Shown: positions 44,500 through 55,200, numbered from the stretch's first letter. The stretch: 64,000 bases of DNA from Acidobacteriota bacterium (GCA_003223645.1 QHVT01000006.1:276967-340966), one strand, 5' to 3'. The notes: generated by a model from the sequence alone, not told the origin. Made by a program: numbers and translations.

Positions 44500-45660
44500 T
44501 CAGCGATCCGGAAAGATCTCCCTCGCCACTTTCTGCACCGCCGCTGCCCAATCCTTCTCGCCGCGCTCGATGAACTGCCGCGCGACGTAGAACGCCATCT
44601 GTCCGTACACCGCTTCGAGAATCCGCCGCGCCGCCGCGCCTTCGGCTCCCGGCTTCGCCGCGCGTTTCTTCATCTCCTCGATCTGGAACTCGCGCATGAG
44701 ACTCGCCGGCGCGTGCGCCACGTCGCGCTGCCGCAGCATCGCGAAGATCTGCGGGATGCGCGCGATGTGATCGCGGAAATACTCCGCCTCGAACGCGTCC
44801 CACTTTTCTTCTTCCTGCTTCGCGCGCTGCACCGCCGGATCGCGTTCGAGCTTCTGAAGCATCGCGCGCGGCTCGGCGACATCGCGCAGGCCGTCGTACG
44901 TCTCGACGATCGCGCGATAGTCGCGCGGCGTTTTCGCCGACGCGAGATCGCGCGCGTACAGCTTCGCGACGAGCGTCTCATCGACCGGACGCCGCTTCTC
45001 CTTCATCGCGATCAGCTCGAACCATCCAAACGCATCGCGCGCGAGCGCGGGCGGCGGCCAGTCATGACCGCCGTCGAACGATTGAAAGCGATGCGGCTTG
45101 CCGAGCTGCTCGAGGAGATCGTCGACGGCGCGCATCTCGCGATTGTTGAAGTCGCGCACGCCGGAGAAGCCGTAGTTCGCGAAGTTGAAGTCCTTCGGCG
45201 GCGCTTCGTCGACGAGACGCCCGCAGACCGCGATCACGCCGGCGAGACCTTTCAGCTGGATGCCGAGCTGCCACGCCGCCATCGCCGTGCCGGAGTAGCC
45301 GGTCGCGTAGACGCGATTGCGATCGACCGGATAGCGCGAGATCTCCGGCCACAGCGCGTTGATCGCGCGCTCATTCGGCTCCCAGGACTCGTCGCTGCGC
45401 GTGCCGTTCGAGCTGATGAGAATCCATCCGAATTCATCCGCGCCCTCTTTGAAAACGTTCGCAGCAGACGTGGCCTGCCCGCGCGGATCGAAGATCAACA
45501 GCAGCGGATATTTCCTCGACGCGTCGTAGCCGTTCGGAAGCACGAGCGTGTACGTCTCTTTCGGGTTCGCGCGCGTGACGACTCTTTCCGTGACCGTCGC
45601 GGCGGACGCGGGGTACGCGAGGAGAATGAGGATCGCGAGACGGCGCATGCAGCGAGCCAT
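44500..45660 (-). CDS. Secreted alpha/beta-hydrolase (esterase-like)
   Basis: 386 aa from ATG 45660 (or 374 from ATG 45648, MRRLAILILLAYPASA, which is the better signal peptide start). The fold begins ETYTLVLPNGYDASRKYPLL; the nucleophile is Ser in YATGYSGTAMAAW, and the His is in FDGGHDWPP (about residue 230). The C-terminal 150 residues are helical (KLERDPAVQRAKQEEEKWDA). Similar proteins are PHB-depolymerase- or peptidase-like; the substrate is unknown. Upstream codons run into the heptamer array at 45661, so longer starts are artefacts. Confidence 0.82.
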   Translation of the reverse strand: MARCMRRLAILILLAYPASAATVTERVVTRANPKETYTLVLPNGYDASRKYPLLLIFDPRGQATSAANVFKEGADEFGWILISSNGTRSDESWEPNERAINALWPEISRYPVDRNRVYATGYSGTAMAAWQLGIQLKGLAGVIAVCGRLVDEAPPKDFNFANYGFSGVRDFNNREMRAVDDLLEQLGKPHRFQSFDGGHDWPPPALARDAFGWFELIAMKEKRRPVDETLVAKLYARDLASAKTPRDYRAIVETYDGLRDVAEPRAMLQKLERDPAVQRAKQEEEKWDAFEAEYFRDHIARIPQIFAMLRQRDVAHAPASLMREFQIEEMKKRAAKPGAEGAAARRILEAVYGQMAFYVARQFIERGEKDWAAAVQKVAREIFPDR

Positions 45661-45931
45661 GTTACCGATGGCGGATGGCAGATGGCCGATGGCCGGAAAA
45701 AGCTTGGCAACACTGCCATCTGCCATCCGCCATCCGCCATCAGCGCAGCCGCCCACCGCCATCTGCCATCTGCCATCTGCGCAGCAGCCATCTGCCATCA
45801 ACGCATCCGCCATCCGCCATCAACGCAGCCGCCATCCGCCATCAGCGCAGCCGCCATCTGCCATCTGCCATCTGCTATCCGCCATCGGCGCAGCCGCCCA
45901 CCGCCATCAGCGCAGCCGCAACCGGCGCAGC
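45661..45931 (+). repeat. Degenerate heptamer array (CCATCTG/CCATCCG/GCGCAGC)
   Basis: About 270 bp of tandem heptamers. The left part (GATGGCGGATGGCAGATGGC) is the reverse complement of the right part (GCCATCTGCCATCCGCCATC), so it also has dyad symmetry. It fills the entire gap between two minus-strand genes. Confidence 0.9.
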
Positions 45932-45932
45932 C

Positions 45933-46517
45933 CTAAACAAACGCCGCCGCGTGAAACGCGTTCGACGGCACCTGGTCGAGGCTGTGCGCGTCGGAATAGC
46001 GATGCGTGACGCCGTAGGACGCGTTCATGTTCGCGAGCGCGTTCGTCAACAGGTCGGCCATCTCCACCGAGACGCGCTCGAGCACGGCCTGGATCACGGC
46101 GATCACCGAGCGGACGAGCGTGCGGCTGTCGAGCCGCGAGAAGTCGCCGCGCAGATGAAACTCGCGATGCGCGGTGCTGAAAAGCACACAATCGGCTTCG
46201 CTCGCCTGCGGGTCGTCGAGGATGCGGCTGAGCGATCCCGACAAGCCGGCGAGCGCGAAGACGTCCGCGCCATGATCGAGTCCCGTCGACGTGATCGCAT
46301 CGATCAGCGCCGGCAGATCGCGCGCCGACTGCGAGACGCGCACGAGCTCGAACAATGCACGCGCGTAGTAGTGCAGCGCGAAGCGCACGTAGTCGCCTTC
46401 GCCAACGACGCCGAGGGGAGCGAAGAGCACCGACGCGCGATCGTCGATCACGACCACATGCCCGCTGAGCAGCTCGCGTTCTTCGGCGCGGAGAGGGAGC
46501 AGCGTGTCGCTGGTCAT
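45933..46517 (-). CDS. Unrecognised 194-aa protein
   Basis: Begins MTSDTLLPLRAEERELLSGH and has no signal peptide or membrane helix. The N-terminal third reads as mixed strand/helix (VVVIDDRASVLFAPLGVVGE), the C-terminal part as long helices (LVRSVIAVIQAVLERVSVEM) and ends in AFHAAAFV close to the array. Codon use looks normal for the window. I cannot name a family. The 274 bp upstream to 46792 hold no gene; only an AT-richer stretch ahead of the next operon stands out. Confidence 0.65.
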   Translation of the reverse strand: MTSDTLLPLRAEERELLSGHVVVIDDRASVLFAPLGVVGEGDYVRFALHYYARALFELVRVSQSARDLPALIDAITSTGLDHGADVFALAGLSGSLSRILDDPQASEADCVLFSTAHREFHLRGDFSRLDSRTLVRSVIAVIQAVLERVSVEMADLLTNALANMNASYGVTHRYSDAHSLDQVPSNAFHAAAFV

Positions 46518-46791
46518 AGAAATCGGCTTCGCCGAAGCGCAAACGATCTGCCACTTGTAGAAAATTGGCTAAGCCGCCTCGCTGCTGCCGTTTACGAAAT
46601 CGCACAGTGCGGTCGTAGCACGACGAACGGGTCACAAAGTGGGCAAACCGCGGGTCAAATCTCGCTCGCGGGCTCATTTTCGGACCCGCGCGGAACTCAC
46701 TCTCCTCTCTACGCTTAGACATTTTTCCGTTGGTCCGCCCTTTGAACAGAGCGGTTCCTGTTTCGTCACAACTTAATTGGAGGAGGCTTTG

Positions 46792-47382
46792 ATGCATCGT
46801 CGATCTCTCATCGTCATGGGGCTTTTGCTGGTTCTCGCAGTTCCGCTCTCGGCATCCCAGTTCATCACCCTTCCCTTCGACCAGGTAGCTCGTGAGTCCA
46901 CATACGTCGTCCGCGGCAACGTCGAAAAGACGTGGAGCCAGTGGGATGACGCGCACGAAGTCATCTTCACGTACGCGATGGTCCGCGTGAGTCGCTATTT
47001 CGGCGAGACGACCGGGCCCGACACGCTCGTCGTGCGCGAGGCCGGCGGCACCGTCGGCGACTACACGCAGGAAGCGATCGGCTTCCCGATGCTGCGCCGC
47101 GGCGAAGACGTCGTGCTGATGCTCTCCCGCTGGGATGACGGCAGCGACTTCCGCATTCACGCGTTCAATCAGGGCAAGTATCTCGTGCGCGATCGCGACG
47201 GCGTGCAGCTCCTCGTCGAAGATCCTGTGAAGCAGGGCGACGACCGCCTCGGGCACCCCGATCACGGCGCCAAGAGCAACGCGATCGAGGGACCCGCCCT
47301 CACGATCGATGAATTCGCGGCAATGGTGGACGCGGCGCGCGCCGGCCTCGAAGTCGAACGCACGGAGCGTGCGCGCCAGTAG
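46792..47382 (+). CDS. Secreted protein ahead of the matrixin pair
   Basis: 196 aa from ATG 46792, with GGAGGAGG just upstream. The signal peptide is MHRRSLIVMGLLLVLAVPLSA. The mature part starts with the strands LPFDQVARESTYVVRGNVEK and continues with a beta sandwich-like region (TLVVREAGGTVGDYTQEAIG). The pattern of exposure to a periplasmic enzyme is unknown. It is the first gene of an operon with two metalloproteases (19 and 5 bp gaps), so an inhibitor, chaperone or substrate role is possible. Confidence 0.75.
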   Translation: MHRRSLIVMGLLLVLAVPLSASQFITLPFDQVARESTYVVRGNVEKTWSQWDDAHEVIFTYAMVRVSRYFGETTGPDTLVVREAGGTVGDYTQEAIGFPMLRRGEDVVLMLSRWDDGSDFRIHAFNQGKYLVRDRDGVQLLVEDPVKQGDDRLGHPDHGAKSNAIEGPALTIDEFAAMVDAARAGLEVERTERARQ

Positions 47383-47401
47383 TTAGCGAGGAGAACGAGT
47401 C

Positions 47402-48001
47402 ATGAAGACGCGAAACATCTTCGCTCTCGCATTCGTCACCCTCATCGTCACGGCGATCACTTCGCCCGCCTTCGGCTACGTGCTGCTCTCGCCGCGCCGC
47501 CGCTGGCCGACGACACCCGTCACCGTGCGCGTGTACAACGTCGGCAACAGCACGATCACCGACGGCGACGGCGGCGTCACCGCCGTGGTCAACGCGATCC
47601 GCGCATGGGGCATCATCAGCTCCTCGACCACCAGCTCGGCCGCCGTCCGCGGCACCGCGCCGGCAACGATCATGCTGAACAGCAACGGCGGCGGTCTCTG
47701 CACCGGAAGCTGCCTCGCCGCGACGCTCACCGGCTACTACGTCTCACAGACCGGTGACGACCGCATCTACGACGCCGACGTCTACACGAACACCAGCCAG
47801 CCGCTCTACTCTTCGCGCGAAGCGGGATGCAGCGGCGAGTACGACATCGACAGCATCATGACCCACGAAGTGGGCCACGTGATCGGCATCGGACACTCCA
47901 ACGTCGCCGGCGCCACGATGTATCCGTCCATCAGCGCGTGCAACACCGCACCGCGCTCGCTCGCCGCGGACGACATCGCCGCGCGGGATGATCTCTATTG
48001 A
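47402..48001 (+). CDS. Secreted matrixin-like metalloprotease (copy 1)
   Basis: 199 aa with signal peptide MKTRNIFALAFVTLIVTAITSPAFG. The zinc site is complete: THEVGHVIGIGHS (HExxHxxGxxH) and the Met-turn GATMYPS. A Cys pair (CTGSC) and a third and fourth Cys (AGCSGEYDI, SACNTAP) may form disulfides. There is no pro-domain cysteine switch. It should be a small secreted protease of the M10 clan. Confidence 0.88.
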   Translation: MKTRNIFALAFVTLIVTAITSPAFGYVLLSPRRRWPTTPVTVRVYNVGNSTITDGDGGVTAVVNAIRAWGIISSSTTSSAAVRGTAPATIMLNSNGGGLCTGSCLAATLTGYYVSQTGDDRIYDADVYTNTSQPLYSSREAGCSGEYDIDSIMTHEVGHVIGIGHSNVAGATMYPSISACNTAPRSLAADDIAARDDLY

Positions 48002-48006
48002 GGAGA

Positions 48007-48609
48007 ATGATGAAAAAGAAATCGCTTTTCGCTTTCGCAATCACCACCGTCGTCGTCGCCGCAATGGCGTCGCCGGCCTTCGCCTACACACTTCTCTCGC
48101 CGCGCCGCGTCTGGAAGACGACGCCGGTGACGGTGCGCGTCTACACCGCCGGCAACAGCACGATCACTGACAGCGACGGCGGCGTGACCGCGGTCGTCGG
48201 CGCGATCAAGGCCTGGGGCATCATCAGCTCCTCGACCACGAGCTCTCCCGCCGTGCGCGGCACCGCGCCGGCGACGATCACGCTCAACAACAACGGCCAC
48301 ATCTGCACCGGCTCCTGCCTCGCCGCGACGCTCACCGGCTACTACCACACCGAAGGCAGCGCCACCTACATCGATGACGCCGACATCTACACGAACACGA
48401 GGTACGACTACACGTCATCGAGAGAGAGCGACGGCTGCAGCGGTGAGTACGACATCGACGGCATCATGACTCACGAAGTCGGCCACGTGATCGGCCTCGG
48501 CCATACCACCGTCGTCGGCGCGACGATGTATCCCTCCGTCAGCGCGTGCAACTTCAACAACCGCACGCTCGAAGCCGACGACCTCGCCGGAAAGAACGAT
48601 CTGTACTGA
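48007..48609 (+). CDS. Secreted matrixin-like metalloprotease (copy 2)
   Basis: 200 aa (199 if ATG 48010 is used, which sits better behind AGGAG). Closely similar to copy 1: signal peptide MKKKSLFAFAITTVVVAAMASPAFA, zinc site THEVGHVIGLGHT, Met-turn GATMYPS and the same Cys pattern. The two are a recent tandem duplication. A terminator follows at 48622. Confidence 0.88.
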   Translation: MMKKKSLFAFAITTVVVAAMASPAFAYTLLSPRRVWKTTPVTVRVYTAGNSTITDSDGGVTAVVGAIKAWGIISSSTTSSPAVRGTAPATITLNNNGHICTGSCLAATLTGYYHTEGSATYIDDADIYTNTRYDYTSSRESDGCSGEYDIDGIMTHEVGHVIGLGHTTVVGATMYPSVSACNFNNRTLEADDLAGKNDLY

Positions 48610-48621
48610 TCTATAGTGAAT

Positions 48622-48648
48622 GGGCGGACGGAAACGTCCGCCCTTTTC
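48622..48648 (+). terminator. Rho-independent terminator of the matrixin operon
   Basis: Perfect 8-bp GC stem (GGGCGGAC with GTCCGCCC), 6-base loop and a following TTTT, 12 bp past the stop of copy 2. Confidence 0.8.
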
Positions 48649-48740
48649 ATGTCTCGCCGCAACGCCTCCTTCGCGGTCCTCGTGGCGATGCTGTTCATCG
48701 CGCAGAACGCGCTGCCGCTCATCGCCAACGCTAGACAAAA

Positions 48741-48823
48741 AAGTGCTGCGTACAAAAAAAGTGCTGAGTGCTGGGTGCTGCGTGATGAGACTCAGCACTC
48801 GGCACCTGGCACCCAGCACCGCG
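48741..48823 (+). repeat. Degenerate heptamer array (GTGCTGAG type) with dyad symmetry
   Basis: GTGCTGAGTGCTGGGTGCTG on the left faces CAGCACTCGGCACCTGGCAC on the right. A short open frame from ATG 48649 (MSRRNASFAVLVAMLFIAQN) enters it; it may be the remnant of a secreted protein gene. Confidence 0.75.
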
Positions 48824-48845
48824 CGCCTGGAGGGAGCCGGTAACC

Positions 48846-49142
48846 ATGAGCCGCTGGCTGTCCGCCATCGCTCTCTTTGTTCTTCTCTACGCATCGCAAC
48901 TCCACGCGAGTTGCGGATCTGCGTCGTGTCCGCTCGACACGAATGCGCTCAATCAACCGCGCAAAGGCGAGATCACCTTCGAGCTCTCGCAGCAGTACAT
49001 CGATCAGGACCAGGCGCGCATCGGCAGGCGCGACGCGACGGTCGGTGAAGTTCACGGCCCGCATCACGACGAAGTGCGGACGTTGAATCGCATCGCCATG
49101 AAAGCTCGGAGGCTGGGAGGCTCACGCCTCCGGCTACGGTAG
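48846..49142 (+). pseudogene. 5' fragment of a secreted (barrel-like) protein gene
   Basis: 98 aa. The signal peptide (MSRWLSAIALFVLLYASQLHA) and the start of a mature domain are normal: CGSASCPLDTNALNQPRKGE, FELSQQYIDQDQARIGRRDA, DEVRTLNRIAM, which reads like the first strands of an outer-membrane barrel. After that the frame changes to a low-complexity arginine-rich end (KARRLGGSRLRLR) and stops. A full barrel would need several hundred more residues, so the gene appears truncated. The 115 bp after it contain no gene. Confidence 0.6.
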
Positions 49143-49257
49143 TCCTCTCGTCCGCCGTTTTGATCCCCGGCGCCTTCCGGTTTGCACCCCGGATCGTGAT
49201 CGCTTTCAGTTCCTGCCGGATTCATGGAAAAACGGATAGGATGACAGGAAGGACTAT

Positions 49258-52200
49258 ATGGCGGGCGTCTTTCCCATCCTCGCGGGCGGTGCGAACGTGG
49301 TCGGGGAGGTGTTAGTCGTGCTTCCTGATCCCGTGCGGGCCGCAGGGGACCCGGTCTTCCGGCCCGGGGTCGCCCGGCATCCCACGTCCACGGTGATCCT
49401 GTCCGCATTGCAGCCAGCGGCGACGCAGCTGACCATCTTCGCGCCGGCCACGTCCGCCGTGCGGCGCATCGATGTGCCACCGCTGGGAACCAGCTCCATC
49501 ACCACTCTGCTCGAGCTGTCGCCGCTTCCGTTCGGTGGCGATGCGCGGGCGCTGTTTGCGGCGCTGGGCGGCGTTCCGACGTTCTACCTCGGGGTTCCTT
49601 TCGCCCTTCCGCCCGACGACGATCTGGTCGCGATCAGTTCCGAGCTGGGCAACGTCACCAGTCCCGGCACGGCGTTCATCGGAGCGGTGTTTCCGGATGG
49701 CGTCACCCGCGCGCCGTCGGGTTGGATCGCGATCATCGACCAGATCGTCGGCTCGTCCGAGGCCTGGCACACGATGCTCACACCGTTCGCGAATGAGCGA
49801 CGGATCATCGTCGTCGATCACGCGGGCCGCCTGGACCATCGCAATCCGACAACGTCTGAGCTACGCCCGGTGACCTTTCAGATCCGCCTTTCCGGCGACG
49901 CCGATCCGACCTGGGAGCGCACGCTGCAGCCGGGCGAATTCGATCTCGAGGCGATCGTCGCCGCCCAGCATCTCGGCAGCTTCGACTCGCTCTTCGCCCC
50001 GCCGGCCGGACGGCAGTTCGAGGTCCGCGCGTTCTTCGGCGATGACGCCATCCCGGTACAGTCGATCCTCGAGCTCGACGCCGCGTCGTTCGAAGACGGA
50101 TACGTGGCGATTCCCCCATCGAGCACGCGCGCCACCCTGCATCTCCAGATCACCGACCTCGACGCGTGGTATCCGGCGCCGTCCACGCCGCGCCTGATCG
50201 AGCGCTATCGCACCGGCTCGCACTTCGAGCCGCTCATCGACGGCATCCCGGCCTTCCGCCGGCTGGTGCAGGACCTCGACCGCGCCGGACATCCCGGACA
50301 CGGCGCACAGTTCGCCGGCTGGGCCTTCAACCATTTCACCCTCGACGAACAGGACGGCCGCGACCTCGTGCAGATCGCCGAGGCCATCATCGCCGGCCAG
50401 GGCGACGTGCGGATGCTGGCGACGAAGTTCCTGCAGGACGAGGAGAACTTCGACCACTTTCAAACCAACATCATCAAGCTCATCGCCCTCCTGTTGGTGG
50501 CGCCGTCGTTCGTCGCGTTCTTTCTCGGCTATACCAAGAAGTTCAGCAACGACGGAACGGGCTTCATCCTTTCGCTCTTCGCGCCGTTGTTGATCACGAG
50601 CCCCTTGCTCGCCCTCCTCTCGGCACGCATCCCCGAGATCCTCGACTTCCTCGAGCCATCGGGCGAGCTGCTCGCCCCGACGAATGCTCTCGTCACCGGC
50701 GATCCGATCGCCATCCACGCGCGCAATCCCGTCCGCGTACGCGACAACCCTCTGCCCCTGCCGACGATCGAGTTCCTGCCGGGCTTCGTCCGCAACTTCA
50801 TCCTCGACGACGTCACCGATCACGTCGGCGTCTGGCACAACAAACAGCAGTGCGTGAAGTTCGAGTCCGCGCCCGGCGTCACGGAATACTCCGTGTTCCT
50901 CGGCGGCATCGACATCAACAGGAACCGGCTCGACGCGCCGGGCCACGGACGGCCGGAGCTTTATCACGACATCCACTGCCGCCTGACCGGCCCGATCGTG
51001 CGCGACGCATGGGACTCCTTCAACGAGCGCTGGGACTTCGACCGCGTGCGCGCAAACACGACGCGGACCGCAATCCCTGCGCCGGAGCCGGCGGAGGTTC
51101 GCGCGCGGCCGGAGCGGCACATCGCGCGCGTCGGCCGCACCTACCCCGGCCCGAATCCCGACGGCAACTCGACCGGGCTTCCGTTCTCACCGCAGGGCGA
51201 GCGCTCGACGTACGACACGCTGCTCGCCGCGATCCGGCAGGCACGGCGCTGCATCTACATCGAGGAGCAGTACTTCGTCTACGACGGTACGACCGATCCT
51301 CCGAACCTGTCCGAGGGGTCGTATCACGCCGCGCTGCTGAACGCGGCGTCGCATTGCGAGCGGCTGGTGATTCTGATGCCCGCGGTCGCCGATCAGCCGT
51401 GGGGAGAGGCGCGGTGGCGGCGCCTCATCGCCCAGCTGCGCGACGCGTGGGGATCGAGGATGATGGTCGGAGTTCCGCATCGCCGGCCGCGGCTCGACAA
51501 GGCAACGCTGGTCGCAGGCGTCGGCCGCACGCGCCTCGTCCACGCGATCGACCCGGCTACGACGACCTTCCGCCTGGCGCCCGCGGTCCGAGTCCCGAAG
51601 TCGCCGTTCTGGCTGTGGATCGACGGCGAGGTCATGTTCCTCTACGACACGAGGCGCATCGAGGTGGACGGCCAGCAGGTGATGGAGGTCGACGTCATGC
51701 GCGCCAACGCTCCGAACGACGCCACGCACTGGTTCGCGACGCCGCGCGCGCACAAGGAGAACGCGCCCGTGACGCACGCGCGCCTCGGGTCGATCTACGT
51801 CCACGCGAAATGCATGATGATTGATGACATTTTCGTTTCCATCGGCTCGGCCAATCTCAATCGGCGCGGCTTCTTCTGGGACGGCGAGATCAATGCGTTC
51901 GCCATTCCCGAGCGCCTCGCCGCCGCGCCGGACAACCCCGCGCGGGCGATGCGCACCGCGCTGTGGGCGGAGCACGCGGGCATTCCTCCGGCCATGGGCG
52001 CCGTGCTCTTCGCCGATCCGGTGGGCGGCGCGGACGCGCTCCTCCGCTCGCCGTGGCTCGGCAACCGGTTCGTGCCTCTCGATTCGGTCAACCTCAAAGC
52101 GCAGTTCGAGATCCACGACATCACTCTTGCCGCCGGGGACATGGACGTCTTCAAGACGGTCCTGAAACTGGCCGGATTCATGGGCGAGCAGGTTCTCGAG

Positions 52201-52281
52201 GACGCGCGCGACAACCTCTGGAACTCCCTGGCCGACCCGACCAGTTTCGTCGATCCGCATCGGCTCTACGAGGATCTCTGA
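49258..52281 (+). CDS. Phospholipase D-like protein with two HKD-type motifs
   Basis: 1007 aa. Residues 1 to about 380 are beta-rich and unrecognised. Two hydrophobic segments lie at about 403-425 and 435-455 (IIKLIALLLVAPSFVAFFLG, FILSLFAPLLITSPLLALL). The PLD part follows: the first motif is H527-N-K529 with Lys where Asp is usual, then VFLGGIDINRNRLD; the second is H849-A-K851 with D856 and GSANLNRRGF. CIYIEEQYFVY precedes the second half. There is no signal peptide. A transphosphatidylation or hydrolysis activity on phospholipids is likely. It is the first of three large co-directional genes. Confidence 0.85.
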   Translation: MAGVFPILAGGANVVGEVLVVLPDPVRAAGDPVFRPGVARHPTSTVILSALQPAATQLTIFAPATSAVRRIDVPPLGTSSITTLLELSPLPFGGDARALFAALGGVPTFYLGVPFALPPDDDLVAISSELGNVTSPGTAFIGAVFPDGVTRAPSGWIAIIDQIVGSSEAWHTMLTPFANERRIIVVDHAGRLDHRNPTTSELRPVTFQIRLSGDADPTWERTLQPGEFDLEAIVAAQHLGSFDSLFAPPAGRQFEVRAFFGDDAIPVQSILELDAASFEDGYVAIPPSSTRATLHLQITDLDAWYPAPSTPRLIERYRTGSHFEPLIDGIPAFRRLVQDLDRAGHPGHGAQFAGWAFNHFTLDEQDGRDLVQIAEAIIAGQGDVRMLATKFLQDEENFDHFQTNIIKLIALLLVAPSFVAFFLGYTKKFSNDGTGFILSLFAPLLITSPLLALLSARIPEILDFLEPSGELLAPTNALVTGDPIAIHARNPVRVRDNPLPLPTIEFLPGFVRNFILDDVTDHVGVWHNKQQCVKFESAPGVTEYSVFLGGIDINRNRLDAPGHGRPELYHDIHCRLTGPIVRDAWDSFNERWDFDRVRANTTRTAIPAPEPAEVRARPERHIARVGRTYPGPNPDGNSTGLPFSPQGERSTYDTLLAAIRQARRCIYIEEQYFVYDGTTDPPNLSEGSYHAALLNAASHCERLVILMPAVADQPWGEARWRRLIAQLRDAWGSRMMVGVPHRRPRLDKATLVAGVGRTRLVHAIDPATTTFRLAPAVRVPKSPFWLWIDGEVMFLYDTRRIEVDGQQVMEVDVMRANAPNDATHWFATPRAHKENAPVTHARLGSIYVHAKCMMIDDIFVSIGSANLNRRGFFWDGEINAFAIPERLAAAPDNPARAMRTALWAEHAGIPPAMGAVLFADPVGGADALLRSPWLGNRFVPLDSVNLKAQFEIHDITLAAGDMDVFKTVLKLAGFMGEQVLEDARDNLWNSLADPTSFVDPHRLYEDL

Positions 52282-55200
52282 TTGTTCGTCCACGCCATCG
52301 CGGAAGTCTCCTCCGAGCGGAAAGGGATTCACGTCCTCTGGGCTGGACCGCGCGCGTGGCTCTATTCGCCGCAGGGCTGGACGATCCAACGGCGCAAGTT
52401 CGAGAAGGGGCGCGGCGATTTCGACTGCGTCGCCGTTCCCTCGGCCGATGTGGAACGGCTGCGCGCGCGGCGCGAGCTGCGGATCCGCCACGGCGAGCTC
52501 ACGCTCCGCCAGGGGCAGTGGATCCGCCCGCTCGGTGCATTCGCGTTCTCGAGCGCCGCGAATCCGGCGTGCGAAGTAATCACGCTGGAGCTGAACGCGC
52601 CGCAGTCATTCGTGCGCCTCATCGTCGAAGCGTCGGCGTCGTTCGCCATCGCGTTGCGCGACGGCAAAACCGTCGCCGGCGGCGCGGTGATCTCCGCGCT
52701 GGCGAGGCACGACCTCTCCGCCCCGGAGATCGACAAGGTCGTGCTGTACACGCTCGGACTGAAGACGTTGCAGGTCTGCGTGCTGCCCGAGGATGCGAAA
52801 GGCTGGGACGACGCGCCCGTCGTCAAGAAGCTGCAGCTGCCGATCCGCGAGCTGATGCCGTCGCTCGCCGGCGCGAGCGACGAATTCGCGGAAGCGAAGT
52901 CGCGCCTGCTGCCGGGCGAGTCGCTGGACCCCGCCGAGCTCGAGTCTCTGAACGAACAGCTGCGCGCGCTCGTGAACGCGGACGGTCCGCCGCGGCCGAT
53001 CGACCTCGCGTTGCTGATGCGCGATGCGCCCGACGCCGATCCGCAGGAGCTCTGCACGCTCGATCCGATCCGCGCCGCGCTGATCCATCCCCGCTGGCGC
53101 CGCATCCTCGGATTCGCGTGGTTCGACGACGATCCCGAGCTCGTTGCCGGACAGACCTACGAGTACCGAGTGACCGGCGGCTTCCCGACCACCGACGTCT
53201 TTCATCGCGTCTTCGGATTTCACACCGTGCCGTCGCGCACCGCCCTCGCGTCGGAGGTGTACCTCGGCGCGGTCCGGCTGCGCTTCCCGCAGCCGCGCGT
53301 CGTCGAGCTGGCGAGCGACGACGGCGCCCTGCTGCGCGTCACACGTCGCGGCGTGCGTCTCGCGCCGCGCAATGAGCCGTGGTGGCAGGTGCCGTCGCTG
53401 AACGACTGGAGCGCGGTCATCGATTTTCCGGAAGGAGTCTCCGCTCTCGAGCTGGACGTCGAGCCGGGACACGATCTGAAGTACGCGTTTGGCGCGCCGT
53501 GGATTTCGCCGGGCGCCGCCGACCCGCTTCCGCCGGGACCGCGCGCGCAACTGCTCTTCCCGACGCCGATCCATCAGCTGCTCCTCGCCGGAAAAGGATT
53601 TCTCGAATCGATCCGCATTCCGACCGGGGCAGCGATGCCGGCGACGGAGGACGTGCTGCTGTCCGCGCTCACGGGGCCGATCGACTTCGTCGATGCGCCG
53701 CTGCCCGCGCCACCGCTTTTCGCCGGCATCGACAACCTGCAACAGCCGCAGACGGTGCAGACCGGGGATCAGCCGAGCGCGCCCACACCGCCGGCGCATG
53801 CACTGGGCTTCGAGATCCGTTGGCAGCCGGCGCCGCGGCCGGGAATCATCGGATGGCCGCCGGACATCGACGCCGCGCCGCCGCTCGATGCCGCGCTCTT
53901 TCAGATCGAGCATCGGCAGATCGCGACGCCGCCGGGCGATTGGCTGCCGGTGGACGATGACAAGGAGAACTACACGGCGGGCGATCGGTCGTACGGAACG
54001 GAGACCCCTCCGATTCATCCGGGCGTCGATCTCATGGCGGTGTTCCCCGAGGTGCGCACGTCCGCGGCGGGATCGGTCGATCTCTTCTGGCGCGATGTCT
54101 TCGACTTCAACGACGACGGCAGCGACGCGACGGACCTTCCGCGTCCCGCGCCGCCGCCGGGAACGTTTCACCGCTATCGCGTGCGCGCCGTCGATCCGAT
54201 CGGCCGTCCGAGCGCGACGTGGACCGAGACCACGGCGTTGCGGCTGGAGAAACACATCCCTCCCCCGCTGCCGGCCGCGCCGGACCTCACGTCTGCGGAT
54301 CAAATGAGCGAGCCCGCGCTCACGGGCGTGCAGGCTCGTGTTCTCATTCGTGACGCACCGGATCTCACGAATGCCGAGCGAGCGATCCTCGGCGCGCACG
54401 ACAACGCGATCGTGCTGACGTGGGGCTGGCACGAAGAGCAGCGACAGCAGGATCCGTTTGCGCGCGAGTTCCGGGTTTACACGAACCGCCGCTCGCCTGG
54501 CCGCGTGCGCGCAACGATCCTCGGCGTCGTGCCGCAGGGCGACGATCGCTTCGATGCAGCGATCAGCGGCGACCGCGCATTCATCGCCGATGCCGCACGG
54601 GGCACGATCATCGAGGCCGGCGCGCAGTTCCGCGTACTCACACACGGCGCGGGACCATCCACCGTCCTCTCGCTGCGCGCCCTCGAGCGCGATGCCGGCG
54701 GAGCGTACGTCGCGCCGCACGCCGGCCCGATCGAGATGCCGATCCGCCTCACGCCGGAACAGACCCGCGCCGCGTTCTGGGGAGATCGCGTCGAGATTCA
54801 GCCGATCGACGCACGCACCGTCTACATCGCAACCTTCTTCGATCTCCTGACGCTCTCGGCCGAACAGCCGGCCGACGTCATCCATGTCGGCGTGAGCTCC
54901 GCGGACGCCGAGACGTATGTCGCCGATCCGATGGCCCCGGCTTCGATGCGGCCCGGCAACGAGAGTCCGATCGCCGGCGTCCGCTGCGAGGGAAGGTGGT
55001 ACGGGCGGCCGGCGATCGTCGAGGCACCGTCGCTCGCGCCGGTGCCGGTGATCGTCACGCCCGAGCCGGGCCCGCGGCCGATGACGTTCGCGCTCGATCT
55101 CGCATCGCACGCGCCGCTGCCGCCGGCGACGCTCGTGCGACCCGAGCGGGTCGGGGACGACGAAGTGTTCCGCGCGTATCGCGCCGACGGCCCGCGCGTG

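Noticed and set aside
45661..45813. Longer N-terminus for the esterase
   Set aside because: The extra 51 residues are a translation of the heptamer array.
48649..48843. Small gene starting MSRRNASFAVLV
   Set aside because: It follows a terminator without a ribosome site and runs into the heptamer array; kept only as a possible remnant.
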